DNA from: Scenedesmus sp. ARA3
Lineage: Eukaryota > Chlorophyta > Chlorophyceae > Sphaeropleales > Scenedesmaceae
NCBI GenBank assembly: GCA_004335835.1
Contig: RWJK01000070.1
Span: forward strand, 1-64,000
DNA length: 64,000 bases
Direction of reading: 5' to 3'
Below, one piece after another: positions 1 through 11,199 of the stretch. The position numbers were made by a program, and so were the translations under genes. A model generated the notes under the pieces. That model worked only from the letters and a program-made list of their open reading frames with translations. It was not told where the DNA came from and did no database searches. Every line of letters starts with the position of its first letter. Positions within the stretch are counted from its first letter, which is position 1.

Positions 1-1
1 T

Positions 2-2269
2 GCTGCTAGCGGCGGCAATGCAGGCGCATCCTCTGCAAGTGCAGCAGCTGCCGCTGCGTACCCTGCAGCAGCAGCAGTATTGCAGCAGCTGAACCAGCAA
101 GCTAGCTCTGCGTCAGACATGCTGCCTAGCATGCTTGCTGCTGCGCAGAACCATCCGCAGATGCGCAACATGCCAGCAGAGCAGCGCGAGGTAGTGCTGA
201 AGCAGCTGCTGCAGCAGCACGCCCGCAAGCAGCAGCAGCAGCAAGCGAAGCAGCAGGCGGGCGCCAAGGACGCTGCAGCAGCGGCAGCGATGCCGGTCAG
301 CAACCCGTGGGCGATGCTGCAGCAGCAGCAGCAGGAGAAGGAGCAGCAGCAGCAGCAGCAGCAGATGCTGCTGCAGCAGCTGGGCAGTACAGGCATGTCT
401 GGCCTCGGCAGTACATCACAGCCGATGTCCCTGGATGCGCCTTGGTCTGCCACCACAGACCCTGCTGCGCTTGCTGCGCAGGCGGTGTCTGGCCCAACCA
501 GTGCACCAGGGTTTGGTGCCGCCAAGGGCTTAGGCAGCCAGGGTTTGGATCAGCAGGGCCTGCTGCTGCAGAACAGCCTGCAGATGGCTGGGGCCTCGTT
601 AGGCATGGGTGCAGATGTGTACAGCAGCATGGGAGCAGCAGCAGCAGCAGGAGCCGGCGGCGGCGCTGCTGCTGCTGCAATCCTCATGCGGGCCAGCACT
701 ATGCCAAGCGGCATGCAGGAGGGCTTAATGGATGCTGCGCAAAGAGCAGCATTAGGCGGGGGTGGTGAGGTCTCACACCCGGGGTCACTGCCTGGTGCTG
801 CCTCAGGTGGCTTGCAGGGTATGCTTGCTGCTGCCGGCGGCAGCAATGCCGCGGCCGGCAATGCAGCCGCGCTGCAGAACATGCAGCGGCCGCAGTACAT
901 GCAAACCTTGGAGCAGCAGCTTGCGCTGCATGGCATGACTAAGAAGCGGCTGTTAGAGCTCATGAAGGAGGTCGGGCCCCTGCAGGCTTTAAAAAGCATC
1001 GGCATGCATCATTCAGCGCTTGCGCAGCCGGGCGCTGCTGCAGCGATGCTGGGCGGTGCTGCACAGCAGCAGCAGCAGCAGCAGCCGGACCCGGCAGCTG
1101 CAGCCGCCATGCCCGCAAGCTTCAGCATGATGCAGAGCATGCAGCAGCAGCAACAGCAGCAGCAGATGCAGCAGATGCTAGGCCTGCAGTCGCAGCAGCA
1201 GCAGCAGCAGCAGATGCTGCTGAATCAGCGCCTGCAGCTTGCCGGCATGGGCGCAGATGTCACCGGCGGCTTGTTTGGCCAACAGCAGCAGCAGCAGCAG
1301 CAGCTTCTGCAGCAGCAGCAGTGGATGAACATGTCCGCAGGCGCTGGCATGGGCGGTTTCAATCTCGACGGCTCCAACATGCAAGCAGCAGCAGCGGCGT
1401 ATGGCCGCAACAGCATGGCCATGGGGGGTGGCATGCCCACCAGTACAGCTGCAGCAGCTGCTGCAGAGTTTGGCCAGGGTATGCTAAACGACCCCCTGTC
1501 TGAGCTGCTCGCAGGCACTGCGCAGATGCCGCCAATCAGCAGCATGATTTCCTTGGCAGATACTGCCGGCAACGGCGCCAGCGGCAGCGCAGGCGGAGCT
1601 GCAGCAGCCGGCGGCTTCAATGCAGCAGCAGCAGCGGCGGCGGCTGCTGCAGGCCGCATCAACATGAGCAGCCTGCTTGCAGGAATGGGCGGGAATGCGG
1701 CTAGCCATGGCTCTGCAGCAGCAGCTGCAGCAGCGCTGGCTGCGAGCTCTGATGGGCTGCCTGCTGCAGCTGCAGGAGGCATGGGCTGGCTTGCAGGAAA
1801 CGGCGGCAATGCTGGCGCGGGCGGTTTTGGCGGGAATGCAGCAGCAGCGGCGGCGGGCCTGGGTGGAGTGACCACCAGTATCGCGGCCCTGGACCCGCCG
1901 ATTCTCGAGTTCCCTGGTGATGCATTAGGCCTCGGGAGTGGCGGCTTCACTGGGTTGCTCAGCGGTGCCAGCATGAGCCGCAGCAGCCAGCAGCAGCAGC
2001 AGCAGTTGCTCGGCGGCGGCCAGGGCGCAGGGCACGGCGGCGGGCAGCAGCAGCAGCAGCAGCCGGCTGCGAGCGTGGATCTGACCAGCGGCTTGCTGGG
2101 ATTGCATCCTGATGAGGACCCCATGGGGCTGGATGTGGGTGATGTGGATGCGCTGCTTGCGAGTATGGATGCGGGCCTGATGAGTATGCAGGGGCTTGCA
2201 GGAGACGTGGGCATGTCGGCGACCTCGCAGGCGCTGCAGGACGTGTGGAGCAACTGCAGGGCGAGCTGA
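2..2269 (+). CDS. Gln/Ala-rich low-complexity protein, 3' part (gene A)
   Basis: Partial at the left edge: the frame is open from base 2 to the TGA at 2267-2269, so the true start is outside the window. About 755 residues are visible in one uninterrupted exon. The sequence alternates poly-Gln, poly-Ala and Gly/Met-rich tracts encoded by CAG, GCA and GGC runs. Two patches look more ordered: one near 140-230 (MPAEQREVVLKQLLQQH) and one near 890-1010 (GMTKKRLLELMKEV). The last about 60 residues are acidic and hydrophobic (DEDPMGLDVGDVDALLASMD), which resembles a transcriptional activation segment. I recognise no named family. A transcription factor or co-activator tail is a guess from composition only. 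The 19-bp repeats and the long GT-rich region downstream suit a 3' UTR. Confidence 0.7.
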   Translation, partial: AASGGNAGASSASAAAAAAYPAAAAVLQQLNQQASSASDMLPSMLAAAQNHPQMRNMPAEQREVVLKQLLQQHARKQQQQQAKQQAGAKDAAAAAAMPVSNPWAMLQQQQQEKEQQQQQQQMLLQQLGSTGMSGLGSTSQPMSLDAPWSATTDPAALAAQAVSGPTSAPGFGAAKGLGSQGLDQQGLLLQNSLQMAGASLGMGADVYSSMGAAAAAGAGGGAAAAAILMRASTMPSGMQEGLMDAAQRAALGGGGEVSHPGSLPGAASGGLQGMLAAAGGSNAAAGNAAALQNMQRPQYMQTLEQQLALHGMTKKRLLELMKEVGPLQALKSIGMHHSALAQPGAAAAMLGGAAQQQQQQQPDPAAAAAMPASFSMMQSMQQQQQQQQMQQMLGLQSQQQQQQQMLLNQRLQLAGMGADVTGGLFGQQQQQQQQLLQQQQWMNMSAGAGMGGFNLDGSNMQAAAAAYGRNSMAMGGGMPTSTAAAAAAEFGQGMLNDPLSELLAGTAQMPPISSMISLADTAGNGASGSAGGAAAAGGFNAAAAAAAAAAGRINMSSLLAGMGGNAASHGSAAAAAAALAASSDGLPAAAAGGMGWLAGNGGNAGAGGFGGNAAAAAAGLGGVTTSIAALDPPILEFPGDALGLGSGGFTGLLSGASMSRSSQQQQQQLLGGGQGAGHGGGQQQQQQPAASVDLTSGLLGLHPDEDPMGLDVGDVDALLASMDAGLMSMQGLAGDVGMSATSQALQDVWSNCRAS

Positions 2270-2283
2270 GGGAAGGGACGGCA

Positions 2284-2376
2284 GTTCCTGCAAGGGACAG
2301 CAGTTCCTGCAAGCAGCGGCGATTCCTGCAAGCAGCGGCGCGTCCTGCAAGCAGCGGCGATTCCTGCAAGCAGCCT
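2284..2376 (+). repeat. 19-bp minisatellite just after gene A stop
   Basis: Four or more units of about 19 bp with core TTCCTGCAAGCAGCGGCGA. Two shorter, diverged TTCCTGCAAG units sit at the left end. The array starts within about 20 bp of the TGA of gene A, so it should lie at the beginning of its 3' UTR. Confidence 0.85.
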
Positions 2377-4455
2377 CAGCAGGTTCTGCGCAGCGGGGAG
2401 TGCAAGTGCTGATAGATCATGCAGGCAGCATGCCGTGAATTGTGTGACAGGGAACGAATGAGTCGTGTGAGCGCCATGCTGCCTGCTGAGCAGTGCTGCT
2501 GAAGCCTGTACTAGGCCTGGCTGCTGCAGCTGCTGCGCAGTTTGAAGCCTCATGCGTGGCTGCACAGGGGAAACAGTCATGCGCGCGCGTGTGGGCTAGG
2601 GCTGGGCTTCCTCCGTTGTGGATTGATCGGTGTGTTGGCCTGTTGCACCTGCCTGGTGCGCTGTTTTCTAACTGCGGCGGGGGAAGCGCGGGGTCTTTGG
2701 TTGCGGCTGACACTTCTAGCTGCTGCATGAAAGGTGGGGCGCAGTGCATGGCGGGTGCGAACGAGTTTGGCTTGTGGCGTGCGTGCTGTTTGTTTGCAGC
2801 GGCCTGTTCTCAACCTCTCGGCTCGGTCCTACGGGGCGGCTGTTCGAACCACAGCCAGCGGGCTTTTTTTACGTGCATGTCGGCGCATGTCATGCATGGG
2901 GTGCTGCTGCTCAGTGTGGGTCTGCGCAGTGATCCCGCCATGCGTTATGGACATGGGTTGAACCGTACACCCGCTGCATGTGGTGCTGTATGGATTGATT
3001 GAATGCCAGAAATAGTTCAAAATAGTTCAAAAACAGGCACAAGAGCCTGTTGCTGTGAGCTCTGGCGTGCAACAGCCAGTCTGGCTGGTAGAGTATGCTG
3101 CATTGGGGTGTTGTTCTTTTCTACCATGTTATTTCACGTGTCGTAACGTGTCAGTGTGCCGCGCTGCTCCTTCATGGTGGCGTTGTTCAAAACAGGCATC
3201 ACACATTAGTATTCCGTTTTTTGTTCAATGTCCCTTTGAAAGGCCTGACGGCTGTTGGGATGGTGAGCACAGCTTCTGTTTGTTGTTTGCGGCTGGCGCC
3301 ATGCCCCAGGTAACTTGCGTGGCAGTGGCTATACCTGGTTAGCTGCGCGGTATCAATGTTGCGTATATAGCATTGTACACCGCCGTTTAGGGGCTGTGGT
3401 GCTCTGTGTGCTCGCATGCGGCCGTCTGCAGCGGCGGTTACTTCAGTATGTGGTCAGTGACATACGTTTCCTGCATGGCTGACGCGTGTATTTGCAGCTG
3501 TTGAGGATCCTTGCACAGGGAAGGGGCCATGCGTCTGCTCATAAGGGAAGGGGCGAGGTACCTCCTCATAAGAACTGGGCTGGTGTTGCGTGTAGTGCAA
3601 CATACTGCTGCGGGCCTGCGTGTAGCAGCTCGGTTGTTGGGTCTTATCTGTTGTTCCGCAGTGCCCGCCCCAAAGAGGTGACTTGCGGTTGCAGGGAGAA
3701 CAGCGCCCACTCACTGGTGGCTGTTGTTGTATGACAGTTCTAGGCATGGTAAATGCACAACTGCGCAATGCTGGTCCAGAAGTGTTGTGCTGTTGCACTG
3801 CTGAGCCAGTAGGGAAGGGCAGCCTGTTTGTCGGATTGCATTGTGTGTAGGTGTGAGAACCGATCCTCCGGACATTGTGTTACAGCAGCGGCTACAGCCC
3901 CTGCCCAGCAGTCCTTGGAACTATCCATTGCAACAGCTGCTGTGGCTCTGCTCGTTCATGTGCACCTGCCGCTGCTGCTGCCGCTGCATCATTGCTTAGT
4001 GCTGATGTATGTGAAGCACACATGGTGCGCACCGGCATATGTTTGCTTGGGGCACAGCTAGGGGCTGAAATGGCACGCGAGAAAAGCAGTTTTTTGATTG
4101 CTTCTGCTGCCTGCATGCATCACTGGCCTCGAGGTCTGCCTTGGTGCTGCAGCTGAGAGCAGAGGCATTGGATTGCTGCTCGTGGCGGCGTGAGGTGGTG
4201 TCTATCGCTATGGACGTGCAGCTTGGGTAGCAGCACAAGTGCTGATGTTGCACTGTGCGATGGTTTGTCTCGTGCTTGGTGCGAGTGCTCAGTGCCAGAT
4301 GCTGGGCAATTCAGCCCTCCTGGTCACATGAGCTGGCCCATTTGAGCCAGCTTACCAGCAGCACTTGCTTCAAGGTAGGCCGCATAGTAGCTACGGATGG
4401 CAGCATGTTATTTCCGGCTGGCGCTTGGCACCTGCCCTGACGCATCTTCCACTTG

Positions 4456-4486
<31 letters not shown>

Positions 4487-5085
4487 ACTTGCGTAGCAGC
4501 GGAGCTGTGGTGCCGCGTAGTAGTCTGCATATGGCGTGGGCCGTGGTTGCCGCGTGTGCTGATTGCTACAACGCAGGCTGCTGCATTGGTGTATTGGGTG
4601 TTGGGGCATGCCCGTGCTGGGTGGTGGGCTGCCGGCTTGCACATATGCATGTGCGCGGGTGATTGCAGTGACGCGGCACGGCGGCACAATACGTCAGTTG
4701 CTCTGCTAGTTGTTGTTGTGTGCGTACGGGCTTGGCTTGTGTGGCGTCGTCGGCGATCATGCAACGTACGTGGATCTGTACAGGCCATGCCGATGTATGC
4801 GAATTTGTACAGGGCCGGCCGTGGCTTGAAGGACGCACATTGATTTGTTTATTTCAAACACCCGATTCTCAATAGGGAGTTCCGGCAAAACAGCCAGGTG
4901 CCTCACGCATGCCGGCTGCTATGCTTGTGGCTGCACACAGCAGCGCGTGCTGTGAGGGCGCATGGCAAGTGCCAGGCCTACCTCCCTATTACTGAGCAGG
5001 TAGCAGTTTGAAGCTGCGCTAGCGTGTTGCCAGTTTGGCAGCTGTCTTGGCTGGCGTCTGTGTGAGTATCATGATGATCTGTGCC

Positions 5086-5190
5086 GGCTTGCTGCAGCAG
5101 GACTGCTTGCTGCATCAAGTAACTGCTTGCTGCATCGAGAATCTGCTTGCTGCGTCGAGGATCTGCTTGCTGCATCGAGGATGTGCTTGT
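5086..5190. repeat. 20-bp minisatellite
   Basis: TGCTTGCTGC recurs exactly every 20 bp at 5103, 5123, 5143 and 5163, with a partial unit at each side. The unit is approximately CTGCTTGCTGCATCGAGGAT. It lies in the GT-rich region downstream of gene A. Confidence 0.85.
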
Positions 5191-5640
5191 CCTGCTGTTG
5201 CTGCTCTCTGCTGTCAGCTGCAAAGGGAAAAGGTGGCGCCCACACCAGCACTTCTGCAGCAGCAGCAGCAGCAGCAGCAGCAGCACAGTGCTAGTGCTGC
5301 ATGGTGCGTAGTTGTTGAGTCGCTGCTGCTGCTGCTGCCTCTCAGCGCCTGCATTTGTTGGTGATTATCCGCAGCAGCGGCTTGCTCTCAGCAATGCTGA
5401 AGGTTTCACGGGTTGCGACAGGGCCGCATGTATCAACGAGTGATCAGCAGCCTCACGGCTGACAAATACAGTGCGTGGGGGGCGTGCCATTGCTGTGTGT
5501 TGTTCAGGTGTGGGCTGTGTCGATCATCGCGTTGAACGTGTGCTACTTGGCACGCCACACAACTGCCTGTGCATGCATGCCATATGGCATGCAATGGGCA
5601 CAGCGCAGGGCAGTAGCACATGGCACCAGCCTCAAGGACA

Positions 5641-5706
5641 ATGCCCTGCATTGGCCTGCTTGCATTGGCCCTGCATTGGCCTGCTTGCATTGGCCTGCTT
5701 GCTGCT
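5641..5706. repeat. GCATTGGCC minisatellite
   Basis: Alternating units CCTGCATTGG and CCTGCTTGCATTGG repeat about five times. This gives a roughly 25-bp higher-order period. It lies in the GT-rich region downstream of gene A. Confidence 0.8.
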
Positions 5707-6166
5707 GCTGCTGTCGACTATGGCGCATGCATCAGTCTGTGTGAGCTTCCTGGCATGCATTGGTCGCAGCCGAGCCACACGCCTCGTAACAACTGTGTTT
5801 ATCTGCAGCGGAACCTGGCCGTCTGTGTGCCTGCGCTGCGTGTTAAGCGGCGCGATTGCGTTGTGCCCTAGCACGGCGCGGTGGCATGCCTGCCAAAACG
5901 TTGGTTTGCGGGCGCAAAAAAGGCCCTAGAGTATGGTATGGCTCTGGGGGAGGTGGCTGTGAGGAGGCATCGACGTTTATTTCAAACAACAGCATTGGCA
6001 TAGCATATGTGTTTGTTTGGCTGCAAGCATGCGATCTTGCAACGCTGCGGCCGTCAGATCTTGGCTAACCAACTTACCAAGGGTTGCGCGCATCGTGTGT
6101 TGACACGGGTTGTATGGCCGGCCAGTCGACTGTGCTGATGCCATGCTGCGCTGTTTGCATTGGAAT

Positions 6167-6171
6167 TGTAA
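6167..6171 (+). terminator. candidate poly(A) signal TGTAA for gene A
   Basis: This is the first TGTAA on the + strand after the gene A stop. TGTAA is the established poly(A) signal of chlorophyte algae. Alternatives are 7008-7012 and 7431-7435. Confidence 0.35.
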
Positions 6172-7700
6172 ACAGCAGGGCATTTTACAGGCATGACTGG
6201 GTGCTGTTGTGTTTCTATTCGTGTTAGGACTGTGGAGTTTTCTCTGGTTCATCCGCCGCCTGAGCTCTTTCTGTTGCTGTGGCACGATACCATTGCTGCG
6301 ATTGTGCCGCGATGTATGCTTGATCAACGCCCAGGGTTTTGTCATTGATCCAAACCACCGGGCTCAGGCACAACCTCTGGGTCTGTGACGGCAGATGAGC
6401 TGTCATGCTTGCTGTGTCACGTTTGATCTTGTGTCATTCTCAGTGTTGGCAGTAGGCGCGGCAGCAGTGTGCAGCACTGCAGTTTCATGTTGATGGTTGA
6501 GAGCTTTTGGTGTCATGTCAGTATGGTCAGTCTTTCGGCTTCGCTTGCTGATCTGTGTGACTGTGTTCTGTGTTTTGTGTTCTGTGTTTTGTGAGCAACA
6601 GGTGTGCACCAGCATGTACGCTGTGCTGCTGTGTCTGCTTGCATGCCTGTCTAATTTGCAAATGTATGCTTACACAGCATGGCAAACAGCAGCACAGCAG
6701 GGATGCGCGGACTCTGCATTGCTCTGCCCCGCAGATGTGTTTGCAAGGATTATCATGCGCGCCTGCACCTGCACAGGTTGTCCCCTTTATGCCGGCGTGT
6801 GTTAGTCTGCAGTTGCCGCGCCAATGTGCGCGCAGCAGCGCATGCACTTGCCTTCTGACTATGGCTGGCACTGGCAGAAGTTCAGGGTGTCTCATCAATA
6901 AGCTTATTCTTGAGCCAGACTGGCGCATGGTGCTGTGCGGATGTTTGGCTGAAGCCTGCATGTGTCGCAGTCGGCTGTGTCTTTTTGTCAGGCCTGTGCA
7001 GTTTGGGTGTAAAACACCACACTCCAATGTGAGGGGAGCATTGCCGTACGCAGAGTGGTGAGTACTTTAACAGCCTGGGATCTCACTGTTAACAGCCTGG
7101 GCTGGTCTGATTCTTTTGCGTTAACTGTGTCCCGTAGCGATACACACACGCACGGGTGGGCACTGTTGTTGCGCCATGTCAACGCTCAAAACCCCCCCAA
7201 AACGGGTGGGCTGATGATTGATGTATGGATCACTTGCATGGAAACCTTGGTGTTCGTAGCGTGCACTGCTTCGAGCGCTTTCAAAGAGTCTGCCTGCGCA
7301 CTACTGACTGACTGAGTGGTGGGTGAGTGCATCATACTTATGTTATGCTTATGTTGTGGCAAGAGAGCGTCGGTGGTGAGTAAGACTCGTGTGTACACGG
7401 ACAGCGTTCAGACCCACGTTGGGTTGCAAGTGTAATGGATTTGCCTTGTCACTGTCTTTGGGACTGTTGGCTGTACAAGGACTTCGCATGCAATGCTTTA
7501 GGTTTGAAGGTGCACAGCTTTGCATTTTTCATGCTAGACTGTCCATCCTTACAAGGCTTGGGCTCCTCAGCAGGTGCACACAGCCGCACCAGTGCTGTGT
7601 TGGAATCAGTCAACCTCACTGCTTCTCATCGTGCTCCCAGCCAAGGCATAGCGTACTGTCTATGGGTGTGCCAGGTGGCGCCATAGGCCTATGTGGCACT

Positions 7701-9191
7701 GGAAGTCACCTGCTGTAGGCCTTGAAAGCTTACGGAAGGTCTGGCAGGCGTGTGCAGTGCAGGAGCTGCACCTGAGTCATGAGATGCCTCGTAGTAGACT
7801 TCCGAAGGCTTTGAAAGCCTTTCTCGTTTCGTCTAGCGTACGGATGCACCAGTCTCACTCTCCTGCCAGCCCTATACTGTGTTACCTGTCATGCCACCCT
7901 ACACTGCTGATTGAACCTGTCATAGATCATCTAGTGATGGATGCCAGCAGCGCTGCACTGGCAGGCTGCATTAAAAGGCAACAGCTTCCTCAGCTGCACA
8001 GACTCAGTCAGTGACCTCACGACACTCAAGCACAGTGACTTTAGCATCATATGCCATGGCTGCATTGCTGCAGACCCTGAGGAAGTGTCACCAGCACTAG
8101 TGGGGTCAGGTGGAAGGAGGACAACTGCACCTATGTCAGCCACACAGTTATCTGCAGCACCACTCGGCTGCGCAATTGCAAGAGGTGCACAGCCCCACAA
8201 AGCAGCGGTACACAAAGCAACACAAAGCTGAAACAGCACCCCACAATTGTGTTGCAACAGCACAGGCAGCACTGGGCTGCCCACGCTGTGCACCACCCCC
8301 TGCAACTTGCAGAGGCTCTGGTGCCACACTGATAGAAAACATCAAACTGTGCAGTGCTTTGCCACAACCCCTTGCCATCCTCTTATCGACCAGCATCCCC
8401 CATCATGAGTCCGAGCCATTGTCGGCTCCGTTGCACGTAAAGCCAAGCGCTTAGTAAGCTCAGAAAGGCCAGAATGCACTTTTCAAATCAATGGTGCTGT
8501 CACACCAGCTGATGCTGGACAGACATGCATCTGGCTGTATGACGTGCACCACAACATCACATGCTCTTGCTGGCTCCTCAACTACGCTACAGGTGCTTTG
8601 AGTCATGTTGTATTGTCTGCCTCAGTGGCCACAGATGCTGGAGGCTGGAGCTGCACCTGGATCCCTCACATGTAACACAGCACCACACAATGCTGACATG
8701 CCATGTCACCGGGTGCACCGGGCACCGGGTGCACATATACAATGGTGTTGTACTTCTGGCTCCCTCCCAACTTGTTGTGATTTTCTGCAACAGGTTCACC
8801 TCGCAGGCAGATTACAAGCACTGCCACCTTTACTTTGCTGCAGTGTAATTTGCCATACATGGCTCTGAAAGGACGCGCTCTTGATAAGCTGACACTGCTT
8901 TGTACAAAGAGCCAGCCAATACAACGCAGACATACACATACAGCCGACAGACAAACCTGTGAAGTGAGTCGGCAGAACTGCTCACATCGTGCCTGCTGGC
9001 AGTGATAGGCAGTAATAGCACACGCAGCTTGCAACACTTTGCCAACAGAAACTGCTTGCCGACGCCACCATGCTATGCTGCCAGCACCATAACAGCCCCC
9101 ACACACCTAAGAACTGCAAATAAACACAGGGAGAACATCTGATTTGGACAGAAAGAAAGAAGAAACATCAAAGAACAGAAAGAAGAAACAT
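7701..9191 (-). other. AC-rich region downstream of gene B, probable 3' UTR and convergent zone
   Basis: From about 8000 to 9190 the + strand becomes A/C rich, meaning GT rich on the minus strand, which suits the 3' UTR of gene B. At 7700-8000 the bias is mixed, which marks the likely convergence with gene A. I see no supported coding exon. A polypurine stretch (GAAAGAAAGAAGAAAC type) at 9146-9190 borders the gene B stop. Confidence 0.45.
8812..8816 (-). terminator. candidate poly(A) signal TGTAA (minus strand) for gene B
   Basis: TTACA on the + strand is TGTAA on the minus strand, about 375 bp downstream of the gene B stop at 9192. The distance is plausible for a chlorophyte 3' UTR. Confidence 0.4.
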
Positions 9192-11199
9192 TCACATGCT
9201 GGACATGCAGCTGCTACCCTGACTGTCATGTGACAGCGCCCCACCCGCACCACCCACCCCACTACTACACGCGCCGCCGCCGCCAACACCACCGCCAGCG
9301 CTGCCGCTGCCGCCTGCAGTGCTTGCGCAAGCCACACGCGCACCGGGCTGGCCAACCCTGCTGCCGCCGCTGCTGCTGCTGCTGCTGCGCGGCCAGGGCC
9401 TGCCTCTGCTGGCTGCTGCGCCTGCTGCTGTGAGGCGTGCTGCGTTGACCGGCTTCCAGCGCAGCACCGGCTCCAGCGCACTGTCCATCTCCACACAGCG
9501 CTCCAGCTGCAGTTTGCAGGAAAACATGAAAGTTTGCAGGAAAGGGTGTGGTTAGCTTACTTGTTGATGTGGTTGGTGCATTACGGTAGCAAGCGACAGC
9601 TGCTGCTTGCTGATACAGGATCTCATTCTGCGCTGTGTGCCTGCATCTTCAGCATACAAGGTAATCCCCCTGCTACACACATGCCGCTGCTATCAGTTGC
9701 TTCCTTTTCCTGCTACACTAACATCAGATTTGTTAATACACAGCATCATCAATTGATTCAAACTGAGCCGCGCGTGCTCACCAGGCGCACTGCTGCCCAG
9801 GCGTTGCCGTTCTGCAGCTCCAGCAGCCATGGATGCACACAGATGCCGCTGCACATAGATGCCGCTACTGTGCTTACCCCAACTGCATTTAATCTGAAGT
9901 TTCATGCTTCTGTGTGTTCAAGCTGCCATTGCTGGGTGCTCACCAGGCCAACTGCTGCCCAGGCCTTGCCCTTCTGCAGCCCCAGCAGCTATGGATGCAC
10001 ATAGATGCCGCTGCACACAGATGCACATAGATGCCGCCACTGTGCCTATGCCAACTGCATCCAATCCGTAGTTTCATGCCTCTGGGGGTTCAAGCTGCCA
10101 TTGTTGCGTGCTCACCAGGCGTACTGCCGCCCAGGCGTTGCCCTTCTGCAGCTCCAGCAGGCCCCAGGCCTGTGCCAGGCAGCCGCTGCCGGGGTTGATC
10201 TGCAGCCCGCGCTGCAGGATGGCCCGCGCCACAGCCAGCCTGCAGGGCGGTGAGATGTGGACAGCAAGTCAACAGACAGCATGAAGGTGGCGATGGGTGC
10301 TAGGCACAGCATTGGAACTACAGCCCGCGCTGCAGGATGGCCCGCGCCACAGCCAGCCTGCACAGCAGCGATCAGACAAAAGGATGAACAGACAGTGAGA
10401 GACAGCCAAAATCACGTGGCCATGAGTGCTGGGTGCGGCTGTTGGTTTTGTGTGTGAGTGGGCAGCTCTTGCGAGGTAAGGGTAGGAGCCAGTACCACGC
10501 AAAAGTGACAACTAGCACACCAGCAGCGCTGCTTTAAACATGCTCATGACAACCATTGCACTGCCAAACCTCTTTGAGTGTATGTGTACGCCACAAGTTT
10601 GTCTTTGCTCTTTAAAGTGGTGCTGCGCACCTCTCAGGGTCCTGCGTGCGTGCTGCTCTCCGCTCCATCTGGGCAAAGCTTACCCAGCCTCTGCAGAACG
10701 TTGGGTCGTTTGACAGCAGCTGCTGGAAAGCTTGGCGTGCCTCATCGTATTCTTCGAGCCGTGAGAGTTCTAGTGCATGCCTGCAGGGCGGGAGGCAGGC
10801 CGAGGCACAGTCAGCAGGCAGCAGCAGCAACATGTGGGACGAGCCAACCAGCAGTCGCACTGTTCAAGGGACGCCAACGTAGGTGCGTGATGGTTTAAGA
10901 GATGTGCATGTTCTGCATGTGCATTGGCTCTGCAAGCAAGCAGGCTGCCCGTTGTTGTCGGTGTTGTTGCGGAACAGACTGACGTGGAGAGGGAGCAATC
11001 CAGCGTTTTCGACGACAGCTGCAGGAGCTAGGCTCACAAACACTTACTCATACATGTCTTCCTTGTCTCTTTGCTGCCTCCAAGCCAGCAACTTTGTTTG
11101 GCGCGATGGAGCCATTAGAACTGCTGTAGGCCTGCATGTGCCCGCTGCACGCCCTGTCTGCAGCCCTCCAAGAAACGATTCTCTGCATCTCAGGTGCAT
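9192..11199 (-). CDS. small TPR/HAT-repeat protein, 4 exons (gene B)
   Basis: Exons in sense order: 11199-11048, 10780-10631, 10239-10116, 9506-9192. The total is 741 nt and 246 aa, with every junction in phase. The first 45 residues are basic and Ser/Arg/Cys containing, compatible with an organelle transit peptide (inference). Residues about 49-93 (ALELSRLEEYDEARQAFQQL) form one TPR helix pair. Residues about 101-160 form half-a-TPR type repeats (ARAILQRGLQINPGSGCLAQ, then QAWGLLELQKGNAWAAVRLL, then the LRWKPV motif). HAT-repeat proteins such as Mbb1, Nac2 and HCF107 bind and stabilise plastid mRNAs. This protein is much shorter than those, so I assign only the repeat class. The C-terminal 85 residues are Gly/Ser-rich and low complexity. 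The ATG at 11199 is the first in frame. Introns 2 and 3 hold decayed copies of exon 3 edges. Confidence 0.75.
9770..10110 (-). repeat. two decayed donor-side copies of gene B exon 3
   Basis: A unit of about 170 bp is repeated. It contains the end of exon 3 (matching 10116-10160), its GTGAGCAC donor and about 110 bp of intron with a GATGCACA-rich block. Copies of the exon edge are at about 9937-9992 and 9770-9828, both inside intron 3. The donor dinucleotide survives in both. Confidence 0.85.
10318..10362 (-). repeat. acceptor-side copy of gene B exon 3
   Basis: About 40 bp match the start of exon 3 (10208-10246) almost exactly, including the CAG acceptor. The copy then breaks off into unrelated sequence with a TAG. 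It lies in intron 2, upstream of the functional exon in sense orientation. Confidence 0.9.

Larger units (their letters stand above)
2270..7700 (+). other. long GT-rich region downstream of gene A, probable 3' UTR
   Basis: About 5.4 kb without a convincing exon. The + strand is strongly T/G rich (runs such as TGTGTTGG, GTGCTGTG), the same bias seen downstream of other genes here on their sense strand. The first TGTAA on the + strand after the stop is at 6167-6171, followed by 7008-7012 and 7431-7435. An extended 3' UTR of about 3.9 kb or more is therefore plausible. The region holds three short minisatellites, annotated separately. A non-coding transcript or an unrecognised small gene cannot be excluded. 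Confidence 0.45.

Noticed and set aside
1225..2580. 451-codon minus-strand reading frame opposite gene A
   Set aside because: It is the antisense shadow of CAG/GCA-rich coding sequence (Cys, Ala and Pro runs), with no domain. The sense frame is continuous and has a plausible acidic tail.
2815..2865. tRNA-like TTCGAAC loop with a 5-bp stem
   Set aside because: The loop is out of register with a standard T arm, and no matching acceptor stem, D arm or anticodon arm could be drawn.
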